A stretch of DNA of 64,000 nt. It comes from Lysobacteraceae bacterium (GTDB taxonomy: Bacteria > Bdellovibrionota > UBA1018 > JAGTJX01). The DNA is taken from NCBI GenBank assembly GCA_023657465.1, contig JAGTJX010000001.1, positions 45,090-109,089 on the forward strand, given 5' to 3'. The notes under the pieces are model-generated. The model saw only the letters and a program-made list of their open reading frames with translations. It searched no databases and was not told where the DNA came from. The translations under genes were made by a program, and so were the position numbers. Below, in pieces: positions 43,998 through 53,344 of the stretch (the first letter of the stretch is position 1; every line of letters begins with the position of its first letter).

Positions 43998-44719
43998 TTC
44001 AGTTCCGCTCTAATGTTTTGAATGACTACGTTTGGATCTTTGACTTCAGTGATGGGTCTACCGATCACTAGGATATTCGCTCCTGCTCGCTTCGCTTCTC
44101 CAGGAGTCATGACACGAGACTGGTCATTTGCATCGCTACCTGTAGGTCTAATCCCAGGCGTCACAGTGAGTAAACTTGGATGCGATTGTCGAATCAGAGT
44201 AAGTTCGAGTGGAGAACAAACAACACCGTCTACTTTTGCACGTACACCCAGATCTACTAAACCTAGAACTGACGAAGAAACGCTCTTCGCACCCATTGAG
44301 ACAGCTCCAACCGTATCTCTCCACGAACCTTCGCTAAACGAAGTCAGAACACTCACCCCAAGAATCTTAGGTTTATTTGCGCCATACTTCTCAAGACCGT
44401 TACGAGTCATCTCAATCATTCTCTCTCCCCCCGCTAGATGGAGGGTGAAATACTGAACACCGAGGTCTGCAATTTTTTGTGCGGACTTTTCTACCGTATT
44501 TGGAATGTCATGAAGCTTCAGATCTAAGAAAACTTCGAATCCTTTTTTTACCATTTTCCGGACAAGCTCAGGCCCTGAGAGAGTGAAGAGTTCAAGCCCC
44601 ACTTTTAATACGAGGTTTTTGTCTGATAGAGAATCTACAAACGTTAAAACTTTTGTCTCATCACTAAAATCTAATGCGACACAGATCTTAGTAGGATCTT
44701 GCAAAGATGGCTTTGACAT
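43994..44719 (-). CDS. pyrF: Orotidine 5'-phosphate decarboxylase
   Basis: Last step of UMP synthesis. A 241-residue TIM barrel with CVALDF, the catalytic signature [18 protein letters not shown] (the Asp-x-Lys-x-x-Asp set), and the late VTPGIRPTG and VIGRPI phosphate loops. It starts inside the last 32 bases of proS, so it is tightly coupled to it. Confidence 0.95.
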   Translation of the reverse strand: MSKPSLQDPTKICVALDFSDETKVLTFVDSLSDKNLVLKVGLELFTLSGPELVRKMVKKGFEVFLDLKLHDIPNTVEKSAQKIADLGVQYFTLHLAGGERMIEMTRNGLEKYGANKPKILGVSVLTSFSEGSWRDTVGAVSMGAKSVSSSVLGLVDLGVRAKVDGVVCSPLELTLIRQSHPSLLTVTPGIRPTGSDANDQSRVMTPGEAKRAGANILVIGRPITEVKDPNVVIQNIRAELK

Positions 44720-46157
44720 TCCCGCCCTTTTTCCCTGTCATGAAACAAGGCTCATCTGTTTTTTGAATCTCTCCAGAACTATCAAACGGAAGACAGCGAA
44801 TAGTCGCTTTGGTTTCTTGCTTAATTTTCTCTTCAAGCTCTCGATCCCCACACCAATTCGCGATGAAAAAACCACCCTCTTCGATTCTCGATTTGAATTC
44901 GTCATAAGTCTTCACTTCGAATGTATTCGCATCACGAAATGTACTAGCTTTTTCTAAAAGTTCTTTCTGCATCAACGGTAAGAGTTTAACGATCGTTTCA
45001 GGAATCGAAGCTAGTGGAAGAAATTTTTTTTTCGAGAGATCCCTGCGAGTGACTACTGCTTGACCCTTATCTAAGTCACGTGGGCCAAGCTCAATTCTGA
45101 TTGGAATTCCGATGAGTTCATATTCAAAGAACTTCCATCCCGCTTGCTTTGTTTCATCCAGATCTACATGAACTTTCACTACCCAAGGAAGCTTTCTCAC
45201 ACCTGGGTCATTCATGATTTGTGCTGCAAGCTTTTCTGCTTCGGCAAGAACACGTGCCTTATCAGCATCCCCTTTGTAGATCGGAACAATGACTACATGG
45301 GTTTGAGAGAGTGCAGGTGGGAGGACTAAACCCTTATCATCTGAATGGGTCATAATCATTCCACCTACGAGACGAGTGGACACTCCCCAACTGGTTTGGA
45401 AAACGTGTTTTTGCTTACCATCTTTATCTAAGAATTTCGTTTCAAAAGCCTTAGCAAAATTAGAGCTAAGATTATGAGAAGTTCCTGCCTGTAGAGCCTT
45501 CTTATCTTGCATCATGGCTTCAATAGAATAAGTTCTGAGAGCTCCAGCAAATTTTTCGCTTTCGGTTTTTTGTCCGTGGACCACAGGCATAGCTAAAACA
45601 TTTTCAGAGAACTCACGGTAAACATCGAGCATGGTACGCGTGAATGTTTCTGCTTCTTCCAACGAACTGTGACAGGTGTGACCTTCTTGCCAGAGAAACT
45701 CTGTCGTACGCAGGAACAATCTCGTACGCATCTCCCATCGCACGACATTCGCCCACTGATTGATGAGGAGAGGAAGATCTCTATAACTCTGAATCCATTT
45801 TGCGAACATTGAGTTAATGATGGTCTCTGAAGTAGGACGTAATACTAGCTTCTCTTCTAGTTCCTTGCCGCCTGCGATGGTGACGACAGCAAGCTGAGGA
45901 GCAAAACCTTCAACGTGCTCCGCTTCTTTTTTCAAAAAACTTTCTGGAATGAGCATTGGAAAATAAGCATTGTTCACGCCTTTGGATTTGAACCGCTGAT
46001 CGAGTTCGCGCTGAATGCGTTCCCAAACCGCGTAACCGTTCGGGCGAATGACCATGCAACCTTTGACAGGTGAATAATCTGCTAGTTTCGCTTGGAGGAC
46101 GATGTCCTGATACCATTGTGAAAAATCTGTTTGTCTGGGTGTTATTTTCTCTGCCAT
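44688..46157 (-). CDS. proS: Prolyl-tRNA synthetase, short archaeal/eukaryote-like type
   Basis: Charges tRNA-Pro. The ATG at 46157 ([27 protein letters not shown]) gives 489 residues. There is no bacterial editing insertion, and the opening plus [23 protein letters not shown] and [17 protein letters not shown] place it in the archaeal-type group. Class II motif 2 is [23 protein letters not shown]. The C-terminal extension has zinc-like Cys ([22 protein letters not shown]). A tRNA-Pro gene is elsewhere in the window. Confidence 0.94.
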   Translation of the reverse strand: MAEKITPRQTDFSQWYQDIVLQAKLADYSPVKGCMVIRPNGYAVWERIQRELDQRFKSKGVNNAYFPMLIPESFLKKEAEHVEGFAPQLAVVTIAGGKELEEKLVLRPTSETIINSMFAKWIQSYRDLPLLINQWANVVRWEMRTRLFLRTTEFLWQEGHTCHSSLEEAETFTRTMLDVYREFSENVLAMPVVHGQKTESEKFAGALRTYSIEAMMQDKKALQAGTSHNLSSNFAKAFETKFLDKDGKQKHVFQTSWGVSTRLVGGMIMTHSDDKGLVLPPALSQTHVVIVPIYKGDADKARVLAEAEKLAAQIMNDPGVRKLPWVVKVHVDLDETKQAGWKFFEYELIGIPIRIELGPRDLDKGQAVVTRRDLSKKKFLPLASIPETIVKLLPLMQKELLEKASTFRDANTFEVKTYDEFKSRIEEGGFFIANWCGDRELEEKIKQETKATIRCLPFDSSGEIQKTDEPCFMTGKKGGNVKAIFARSY

Positions 46158-46185
46158 AGGTGGTGACAAGCTACCACATTAACGC

Positions 46186-46620
46186 TTAGCGTCTCAAGCG
46201 TTTCAAGGCGCGATTCACTATCGGCGGAAGATCTGAGAAAAAATCACCTTTCCTGAAGTTCACTTCGACAACTTCACCTGAATTTTCCATTTTTTGGAAT
46301 TCTTTTTTGAGTCTAATAATCGGTCCTACGAGCTTGTCTGATAACCAAATCGTTACGACCAAATTCACAATGATGCCAGCAACAACAGGCCAGAGTGCAG
46401 AACTCAAAATCAGCGTCTTCTGCACAGAGAGGAAATGAAAGAAACCATGCCCAGGAGCCAGTCCCGATGTAACGGCTGATTTCTCCAAAACATCAAATGA
46501 CCTCATCAAAACCATACCCAAAGGTATGAGCGAGCACCCCAAGACCAGAAGCTGTACACCCACCATGACTAACTGAAACTTTGGATAGACTAGAAACTGA
46601 TAACGTTTTTTATTACTCAT
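46186..46620 (-). CDS. Two-helix membrane protein with HAMP-like domain
   Basis: From the ATG at 46620, preceded by AGGAGA at 6 bases, 144 residues. Two helices (VMVGVQLLVLGCSLIPLGMVL and LILSSALWPVVAGIIVNLVVTIWL) are followed by DKLVGPIIRLKKEFQKMENSGEVV...DLPPIVNRALKRLRR, a HAMP-type linker with no output domain behind it. Stand-alone HAMP proteins are unusual; it may modulate another receptor or kinase. It overlaps the upstream gene by 8 bases and is followed by proS. An NtrY-like kinase is divergent nearby. Confidence 0.7.
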   Translation of the reverse strand: MSNKKRYQFLVYPKFQLVMVGVQLLVLGCSLIPLGMVLMRSFDVLEKSAVTSGLAPGHGFFHFLSVQKTLILSSALWPVVAGIIVNLVVTIWLSDKLVGPIIRLKKEFQKMENSGEVVEVNFRKGDFFSDLPPIVNRALKRLRR

Positions 46621-47245
46621 GATTGCTCTCCTGACGGTTTTGTCTTTCTTGATCTCTGATACTGTTAACTTTAGCTTCAAAAACTGTTTTTAATCTTTCA
46701 ATTTCCACCGAGTATTCTCTGCGTAAATCAGGTGAGATATTTGTATCGATTTCAATAACAGCCTGATAGGCCTCAAGAGGCTGAGCTTCAAAAAGCTCCC
46801 AATCCCGGTTCATCACAGCACCTTGATTGCGAACAAGACCAACATTTTTGGTTATTAAAATAGTTCGTCTCAACGCCGCATACAAATGTGCGGGTTGCTT
46901 TCCTTCAAAAAGGGCATTGAATTCTGGTTCTGTTCTCAGGTCAGCAATTTGTGCTTCCGCGTCTTCAATATTTTCTTTAATCGGGTCTCTATCGCCGTTA
47001 TCGACTGGAGACTCTGGAGCTACCGCTGTCGTAGTGACTACAACCAGTTTTTCAACTGGAGAGATTGCCTCCACTTGCTTTGCTACCGCTTCAAACGAAC
47101 GACTCATTTCTTGAGGCTTGTTTTTCCTCTGCTCATCCAAAACTTGAGCAAGCTCCCTTGCTGCATCGTCCTGCAACTGGACTGCTTTGAGGTACGCGCT
47201 CGTCACAACTGCAAGCAAAGCGAGTGCGTAGAAAAGTTGCTTCAT
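46613..47245 (-). CDS. Membrane-anchored periplasmic protein, unknown
   Basis: From the ATG at 47245, 210 residues. One N-terminal helix (MKQLFYALALLAVVTSAYLKAV) acts as signal or anchor, then a hydrophilic helical domain with a coiled-coil tendency (DDAARELAQVLDEQRKNKPQEM, DIKENIEDAEAQIADLR). No known family. Operonic with the HAMP-like protein, so the two may form a small membrane complex. It diverges from the NtrY-like kinase gene with 63 bases between. Confidence 0.65.
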   Translation of the reverse strand: MKQLFYALALLAVVTSAYLKAVQLQDDAARELAQVLDEQRKNKPQEMSRSFEAVAKQVEAISPVEKLVVVTTTAVAPESPVDNGDRDPIKENIEDAEAQIADLRTEPEFNALFEGKQPAHLYAALRRTILITKNVGLVRNQGAVMNRDWELFEAQPLEAYQAVIEIDTNISPDLRREYSVEIERLKTVFEAKVNSIRDQERQNRQESNHE

Positions 47246-47308
47246 GAGCACCCATTGTCCCCCAAAAAAGCCTTGATTTCATGAAAAAAATGTTCGACGC
47301 TGCAGATC

Positions 47309-49579
47309 ATGGCCGCAGCCAGGACTAAAACATCACTTGACCCGAGAGAGTCCAAAAAACGTCAACGAGAACGCTGGGCGATTGCGGTCTTATCTCTCAT
47401 CTTCATAGGACTCACTGTCTTAGAATTCAGACTCACGAGCGTTTCAAGTCAACTCCCGTTTGTTAACTCCATCTTCTTCTTCGGACTACTGAATCTCAAC
47501 ATCATCATTCTCATTGCTCTGACCTGGTTAGTGTTCAGAAACATTGGAAAGCTCTTCTTAGAACGGAGAAGTAGGATCTTAGGAGCCAGGCTCAAATCTA
47601 AACTTGTTGTAGCGTTCATCACATTTGCGATTGTCCCTACCCTTGCACTTTTCATCATCTCAACGATGTACATCAACTCAAGCTTCGATAAGTGGTTCTC
47701 GCTCAAGGTTCAGAATACTCTACAAGCCTCTATAGAGATCACCAATACTTATTACAAGAATGCTGACGAGACGGGGCTTCACTTCGCGGCTCACATCGCA
47801 AAACTCATCGCTAAAAACGTTGAGAATAATCCAAAGTTCATACCTTTGGATCCTACGAACCCCCATATCAAGGAATTCCTAGAAGCTCAGCGCGAACTCT
47901 TGGCTCTTCATTCAGTGGAGTTTTATACAGAAGTGCTCGACGAGAGGATTCATACTTACCAGAAGCACGACGCCAATCAGGCGCTCTTCTATCCACGTCT
48001 CAGCCTCGATCTCCTCCAGAAAGGCTTCCGAGGAGAGAAGGAATCGATCGTCGAAAACGTAGGCAGCGGCGATTTAGTTCGATCAATCGTACTCGTAAAA
48101 TCTCTTGAAGATGGCCATGCTCTAGGAGTACTCGTTGTCAACACTTACGTACCAGTCAGTCTCGTGAGTAAGAAAGACGAGATCTCAAGTGTCTTCTTAG
48201 ATTACCAAGAAACAAACCCTCTGAAGTATCCGATCAAGACTACTTACCTCGTCATATTAGTCACAATCACTCTCGTCATCGTGTTCGTAGCAATCTGGAT
48301 GGGACTCTACCTTGCACGAGAGCTCACTGTTCCTGTCGAGCGCCTGGTCCATGGAGCACAAGCTGTCGGTGCCGGTAACCTCGATGTTCAAATCGAAGCA
48401 TCTGGAAAAGATGAAATCGCCGTTCTCATTCAATCATTCAACAAGATGATCAGAGATCTGAAAGACAGTCGCGTGGGACTAACCGAGCGAAGAATCCAGC
48501 TAGAGACTGTATTAGCAAACGTGGGTACTGGCGTGCTTGTGACGGATGCCAAAGGAATGATCACGACATTCAACCGCGCAGCCGCAGGACTTCTAGAAAG
48601 AGATTCAAAAGATCTCTTAGGCATTCATTATTCAAAAGTCCTCACAGGTGAGTCAGCACCACTCATAGAACTCATTTCAACTTGTCTTACAGAGTCTGAA
48701 AACAATGGAGAGAACGAAGTCACTCAATGGAATTATCAAGGCGGCAAAGAAGCAAAAACTCTTGCAGCAGTTGGCACTCCTCTTCATGATAACAACGCCA
48801 ACTGGGGTGTGGTCGTTGTCATCGATGACTTAACCATGCTCATGAAAGGTCAAAGAGAAATGGCCTGGAGAGAAGTAGCTAGAAGAATTGCTCACGAAAT
48901 TAAGAATCCACTCACTCCCATTAAACTTTCAGCTCAAAGACTTCAAAGAAGGTTAGTTAATCTTACAGGCAAGGATGGACAACTCCTTCAAGAGTGTACC
49001 GCTACGATCATCAAGCACACTGACGAATTAAAAGAAATGGTGAATGAATTCTCTAGTTTTGCACGCTTCCCTGAAGTGCATCTTGCACCTCATTCACTGA
49101 ATGAAGCTTTAACTGAAGTCGTACAACTCTACTCGGCTGCTCATCCAGGAGTAGAGTTCGCTTATAAACCTGAAACAAGAATCCCTGTTTTTCCGTTTGA
49201 CCGAGACCAGATTAAGCGAGTGATCATTAACCTCATCGATAATGCTGTGTCTGCAATCCAAAACTCAGGAATCCCTCACCATCGCGGAATTCTCAAAATC
49301 GAATCCCATTATAATGAAAAACTTCAAATCGCTGCCATCATGGTCGAGGATAATGGCCTGGGCATGACAGAAGAAGTGAGATCACGAGTATTTGAGCCTT
49401 ACTTCTCTACCAAACAAGAAGGCACAGGCCTTGGACTTGCAATAGCTAAGAGGATTGTGAATGATCATAATGGATTTATTCGTGTACAATCTTCTGAAGG
49501 CAAAGGAACTGTGTTTATTATTGAATTACCAACTGCAGAAAAAAACCAAAGTGAGAGCTCATGGCTAAGAATGTCCTAA
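47309..49579 (+). CDS. NtrY-like sensor histidine kinase
   Basis: A 756-residue sensor. Three N-terminal helices (about 24-110), a large extracytoplasmic domain (about 115-305), a fourth helix (YLVILVTITLVIVFVAIWMGLYLA), HAMP, a PAS domain (VLANVGTGVLVTDAKGMITTFNRAAAGLL), then HisKA with ARRIAHEIKNPLTPIKLSAQRL (His529) and HATPase_c (DNAVSAIQNS, DNGLGM, GTGLGLAI). HEIKNPLTPIKLSAQR is the typical NtrY sequence. It overlaps the regulator by 19 bases. Confidence 0.93.
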   Translation: MAAARTKTSLDPRESKKRQRERWAIAVLSLIFIGLTVLEFRLTSVSSQLPFVNSIFFFGLLNLNIIILIALTWLVFRNIGKLFLERRSRILGARLKSKLVVAFITFAIVPTLALFIISTMYINSSFDKWFSLKVQNTLQASIEITNTYYKNADETGLHFAAHIAKLIAKNVENNPKFIPLDPTNPHIKEFLEAQRELLALHSVEFYTEVLDERIHTYQKHDANQALFYPRLSLDLLQKGFRGEKESIVENVGSGDLVRSIVLVKSLEDGHALGVLVVNTYVPVSLVSKKDEISSVFLDYQETNPLKYPIKTTYLVILVTITLVIVFVAIWMGLYLARELTVPVERLVHGAQAVGAGNLDVQIEASGKDEIAVLIQSFNKMIRDLKDSRVGLTERRIQLETVLANVGTGVLVTDAKGMITTFNRAAAGLLERDSKDLLGIHYSKVLTGESAPLIELISTCLTESENNGENEVTQWNYQGGKEAKTLAAVGTPLHDNNANWGVVVVIDDLTMLMKGQREMAWREVARRIAHEIKNPLTPIKLSAQRLQRRLVNLTGKDGQLLQECTATIIKHTDELKEMVNEFSSFARFPEVHLAPHSLNEALTEVVQLYSAAHPGVEFAYKPETRIPVFPFDRDQIKRVIINLIDNAVSAIQNSGIPHHRGILKIESHYNEKLQIAAIMVEDNGLGMTEEVRSRVFEPYFSTKQEGTGLGLAIAKRIVNDHNGFIRVQSSEGKGTVFIIELPTAEKNQSESSWLRMS

Positions 49580-50943
49580 TCGTCGACGACGAATCATCGA
49601 TCAGACAGACACTCACTGCCGCACTTCAAGACGAAGGCTACCAAGTACAATCTGCACAGAACGGCGCTGAAGCACTCGCAATCACTGAGAAGTCAGGTCC
49701 TGATTTAGTACTCCTCGATATCTGGATGCCAGGAGTAGATGGTATTGAAGTTTTAAAACGCATCAAGGAATTGAGAACAGACACAGTTGTCATCATGATG
49801 TCTGGACATGGAACGATTGAGACTGCTGTGCGCGCGACTAAGCTCGGAGCGTTTGATTTTATTGAGAAGCCACTCAGTCTCGAACGACTCTTGGTACTAC
49901 TTCAAAATGCGAGGAGCACTCAAGATCTTGCGCGCGAGAACACAGCACTTCGTAGGCAACTTCAGAAAGAGCGAACACTCATAGGTGACAGCTCAGTCAT
50001 GCAGCAGGCTCGCGATATCATTAAACGAGTAGCCCCTACCACTGGTTCTGTTCTCATCACAGGAGAAAACGGCACAGGTAAGGAACTCATCGCTCATGCC
50101 ATTCATACTCACTCGCCGAGATTCAATAAGCCATTCATTGAAGTGAATTGCGCTGCGATCCCAGAGGAACTCATTGAGAGCGAACTCTTCGGACATGAGA
50201 AGGGCTCATTCACAGGAGCCACTGGACAGAAAAAAGGAAAATTCGATTTAGCGAATGGAGGTACTCTCTTCTTAGACGAAATCGGAGACATGTCATTCAA
50301 AACGCAAGCCAAGATTCTTCGTATCCTTCAAGAGCAGAAGTTCGAACGCGTGGGTGGGAATCAAACGATTCAAACCGATGTGAGAGTGCTTGCAGCTACA
50401 AACAAAGATCTGAAACAAGCGATCAAAAACGGATCATTCCGTGAAGATCTCTATCACCGCTTGAACGTCATCCCGTTTTACTTACAACCATTAAGAGATC
50501 GTAAGGGCGACACTGAACAACTGGCTCTTCACTTCTTAAAAGAATTTTCCAACACTCACGGTAAGCCAGTAAGACCACTCACCAAGGAAGCACTCGCTGC
50601 ACTCAATTCCTATTCCTGGCCAGGCAATGTGAGAGAACTCAGAAACATGATTGAACGAATCGTGATTTTGACTCCTGAAGCGGATTTCAATAATTCAGTA
50701 CTCGCATCAGAAGTTCTTCAGTTCCTCACTGATCAGTTCATGACTGAGTCTTCAGAGGCGACCACTCCTCCAGGATTCTCGACTGATCTGAAAACATTGA
50801 GAGACGCTCGTGATGCGTTTGAAAAAGTATTTATTCAGAAGTCTCTTGAAGAGAACTCATGGAATGTTTCCAAGACTGCACAAACTCTTGGTATTGAGCG
50901 TTCTCACTTACACAAGAAGATCAAAGCTTACGGACTAGAGTAA
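49561..50943 (+). CDS. NtrX-like response regulator (NtrC family)
   Basis: A 460-residue regulator: receiver with VLIVDDESSIRQT and LVLLDIWMPGVDG (phospho-Asp), AAA+ domain with GENGTGKEL, GTLFLDEIGDM and SWPGNVRELRN, and a Fis-type HTH (NVSKTAQTLGIERSHLHKKIK). The sigma54 loop reads GSFTGA rather than GAFTGA, a substitution that may still permit activation; NtrX proteins vary here. It pairs with the overlapping NtrY-like kinase. It overlaps rmuC convergently by 9 bases. Confidence 0.93.
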   Translation: MAKNVLIVDDESSIRQTLTAALQDEGYQVQSAQNGAEALAITEKSGPDLVLLDIWMPGVDGIEVLKRIKELRTDTVVIMMSGHGTIETAVRATKLGAFDFIEKPLSLERLLVLLQNARSTQDLARENTALRRQLQKERTLIGDSSVMQQARDIIKRVAPTTGSVLITGENGTGKELIAHAIHTHSPRFNKPFIEVNCAAIPEELIESELFGHEKGSFTGATGQKKGKFDLANGGTLFLDEIGDMSFKTQAKILRILQEQKFERVGGNQTIQTDVRVLAATNKDLKQAIKNGSFREDLYHRLNVIPFYLQPLRDRKGDTEQLALHFLKEFSNTHGKPVRPLTKEALAALNSYSWPGNVRELRNMIERIVILTPEADFNNSVLASEVLQFLTDQFMTESSEATTPPGFSTDLKTLRDARDAFEKVFIQKSLEENSWNVSKTAQTLGIERSHLHKKIKAYGLE

Positions 50944-52197
50944 ACGAGGAATCACTTCGATAGGATTCGTTTCTTCGATCTCAACTTGGGTCGGAGCGCT
51001 GTCCAAATCCTTAAACTTACGAGCAGTGACAAGCACTCGAGACTCGATCGTAGCTAGAGTCTTGTTGTAGCTCTCGACTGCGCCTGTGAGCCCCTTACCT
51101 AATCGAGTCAGGTGATCTGTCATATCAGCAAGACGCTTATAGAGCTCCTTACCTAGATCGCTAATTGCCTGAGCGTTCTGAGCCAGAGACTCTTGTCTCC
51201 AGCCGTAAGATACCGCACGAAGGAGAGCGATCAGTGTTGTAGGTGTCGAAAGAATCACTCGTTGATCCACACCAACTTCAATCAGTGCTGGATCTTGTTC
51301 TAGAGCTGCGCTGAAGAATGTTTCGCCAGGGAGGAAGAGTAAGACGAACTCTGGAGTGGGATTGAATTGATCCCAATAAGACTTACGACTGAGAGCTGTC
51401 ATGTGAGCACGGATATGCATCGCGTGTTCTTTCATTTTGAGAACTCTTGTAGCGTCATCTTGAGCTTCGATTGCTTCGAGATAACCCATGAGAGGTGCCT
51501 TTGCATCGACGATGATGTTTTTACCGCCAGGCAGTTTTACGATGAGATCAGGTCTGATTTTTCCATCGGATGTATTGGCGGATTCTTGCTCGAAGAAGTC
51601 ACAATGATCGAGCATACCCGCCATCTCAACTACTCGCTTCAACTGAATCTCGCCCCAGCGTCCGCGTACGATCGGAGATCTCAGTGCCTTAACTAAGTTT
51701 CCTGTTTCAGCACGGAGGCCTGCTTGAGAATCCATGAGGCTTTTTACTTGTTGAGTCAGTGATTCGTAAGCACCTACACGCGTTTTCTCAAGTTCACCAA
51801 TTTTCAAATCTACTTTTTCAAGCGATTCACGAACAGGTTTAATCACGTTTTCGATTTGAGTTTGCTTCTGATCGAGTTCTTTTTTTGCTGACTCTTGAAG
51901 TTTAGAGAAAGTGGATTGAGCGAGATCCATGAACATCTGATTGTTGTTCTGAAGTGCTTGCTTAGAAACAGAGTCAAATGAATCTTTCCAACGTTTCTCA
52001 GCATCACTGAATGCTTCTAATTTAGTGCGAAGCTCAGTTTCTTTGGTGCGAAACTCCATCAGGCTATTCTGAAGAGTAACGATGGTAGAATCTTTTTGTT
52101 TCTCAAGTGATCTGTAGAAAAAATAAGAGCCCGCTCCACCCAAAATAATTCCTAACAACACTCCAATGACGAGTAACAACATAGTTGACAGCAACAT
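50935..52197 (-). CDS. rmuC: DNA recombination protein RmuC
   Basis: A 420-residue protein with an N-terminal helix (MLLSTMLLLVIGVLLGIILGGAGSYFFY), a long coiled coil (about 30-170) and the conserved RmuC nuclease-like core: IVRGRWGEIQLKRVVEMAGM, RPDLIVKLPGGKNIIVDAKAPL and LLFLPGETFFSAAL. RmuC limits inversions at short repeats in E. coli. It is divergent from the PagL-like gene. Confidence 0.93.
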   Translation of the reverse strand: MLLSTMLLLVIGVLLGIILGGAGSYFFYRSLEKQKDSTIVTLQNSLMEFRTKETELRTKLEAFSDAEKRWKDSFDSVSKQALQNNNQMFMDLAQSTFSKLQESAKKELDQKQTQIENVIKPVRESLEKVDLKIGELEKTRVGAYESLTQQVKSLMDSQAGLRAETGNLVKALRSPIVRGRWGEIQLKRVVEMAGMLDHCDFFEQESANTSDGKIRPDLIVKLPGGKNIIVDAKAPLMGYLEAIEAQDDATRVLKMKEHAMHIRAHMTALSRKSYWDQFNPTPEFVLLFLPGETFFSAALEQDPALIEVGVDQRVILSTPTTLIALLRAVSYGWRQESLAQNAQAISDLGKELYKRLADMTDHLTRLGKGLTGAVESYNKTLATIESRVLVTARKFKDLDSAPTQVEIEETNPIEVIPRLL

Positions 52198-52223
52198 ATC
52201 GATAAAAGACTATCGTTGCAATC

Positions 52224-52736
52224 ATGAATAAAATCTTATGGGTGCTAGTTCTGCTTTGCGTTAGTCACATCGCTCAAGCTTCGCCTAACAGGGATTTCTC
52301 ATTTAAATACGGAGTGATCTCGGACAATGGCCCTATCTTCGCATTTGCCCCAACTAAATTTTTCGCAGTCGCAGCAAGAGATGACCTCTGGGTTTTTACC
52401 CAGCAATTGGAGTTGGGTTTCATCTCTGATCCCAGCACACCTGGAATGGCTAGCCCCGCATTCGTTTCGCATGCGATAGGATTCGAAACTAAGACTGAAA
52501 CTTTTTTTGGCTACTACTTACTTGGACCCGCACTCATCAGCGGAACAGACAGCAAACTCTCGTCAATCCTTCAATTCACACATGATCTTGGAGCAGGATT
52601 CAAAGACAAGCGCGGAATTGCGGTCGACATCTCATACAGACATTTTAGCAATGCAGGATTATGGCCACCCAACAACGGTAGAAACTTCATCGTATTAAGA
52701 CTGAGTATGCCTTGGAGTACGCTTTTCGGGACTTAA
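52224..52736 (+). CDS. PagL-like lipid A 3-O-deacylase family protein
   Basis: A 170-residue outer-membrane barrel: signal peptide MNKILWVLVLLCVSHIAQAS, then alternating strands ending in the PagL signature DISYRHFSNAGLWPPNNGRNF. PagL cuts the 3-O acyl chain of lipid A using a His-x-Ser pair plus a Glu. Here His-Phe-Ser is present, but the position of the catalytic Glu (12 residues after the Ser in the Pseudomonas enzyme as I recall it) is Asn. It may be inactive, use another acid, or have changed role. It abuts gpmA convergently. Confidence 0.72.
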   Translation: MNKILWVLVLLCVSHIAQASPNRDFSFKYGVISDNGPIFAFAPTKFFAVAARDDLWVFTQQLELGFISDPSTPGMASPAFVSHAIGFETKTETFFGYYLLGPALISGTDSKLSSILQFTHDLGAGFKDKRGIAVDISYRHFSNAGLWPPNNGRNFIVLRLSMPWSTLFGT

Positions 52737-53329
52737 AGCTTCTTTAGCATCTTGCCTGAAGTATCCATCTCATAGATCACGGGTACTCCAGTTTCAAGAT
52801 TGAGCTCGAGCACTTCTTCCTTTGATAATCCTTCAAGCCTCATTACGATAGAACGATTAGAATTCCCGTGAGCAACAACGAGCACGTTTTTGCCCTGTCG
52901 TATATCACCTAAAATACATCTCTCAAGAAACGGAACGGTACGTGCAGCTGTGTCCTTGAGCGCTTCACCATTGGGTGGAGGTACATCAAAACTCCTGCGC
53001 CAAATTTTGACTTGCTCATCTCCGTATTGCTTACGAAGATCATCCTTGTTGAGTCCTGAGAGATCCCCATAGTGCCGCTCATTGAGTGCTTGATCTTTGA
53101 TGACTGGAATCTTCCATCTGTTAGTTTCTAGAATAATTTGTAACGTGTTCTGAGCTCTAGTGAGTGCACTCGTATAGGCAACATCAATCGTGTAGGATTT
53201 AATTTTTTCTGCTGCTGCACGTGCTTCATCTGTACCTTGCTTCGTGAGAGGTACATCAACCCAACCTGTAAAACGATTTTCTAAATTCCAGAGGCTCTGG
53301 CCATGTCTGATGAGAATGAGTTTTGGCAT
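52733..53329 (-). CDS. gpmA: 2,3-bisphosphoglycerate-dependent phosphoglycerate mutase
   Basis: A 198-residue glycolytic mutase with the phospho-His motif LILIRHGQSLWNLENRFTGWVDVPLT, ALNERHYGDLSGLNK, and the second His in VLVVAHGNSNRSIVMRLEGLS. It is the compact form (about 200 residues instead of about 250), lacking the longer loops seen in E. coli GpmA. Interconverts 3- and 2-phosphoglycerate. Confidence 0.93.
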   Translation of the reverse strand: MPKLILIRHGQSLWNLENRFTGWVDVPLTKQGTDEARAAAEKIKSYTIDVAYTSALTRAQNTLQIILETNRWKIPVIKDQALNERHYGDLSGLNKDDLRKQYGDEQVKIWRRSFDVPPPNGEALKDTAARTVPFLERCILGDIRQGKNVLVVAHGNSNRSIVMRLEGLSKEEVLELNLETGVPVIYEMDTSGKMLKKL

Positions 53330-53344
53330 CTGTCAAAACTACAC

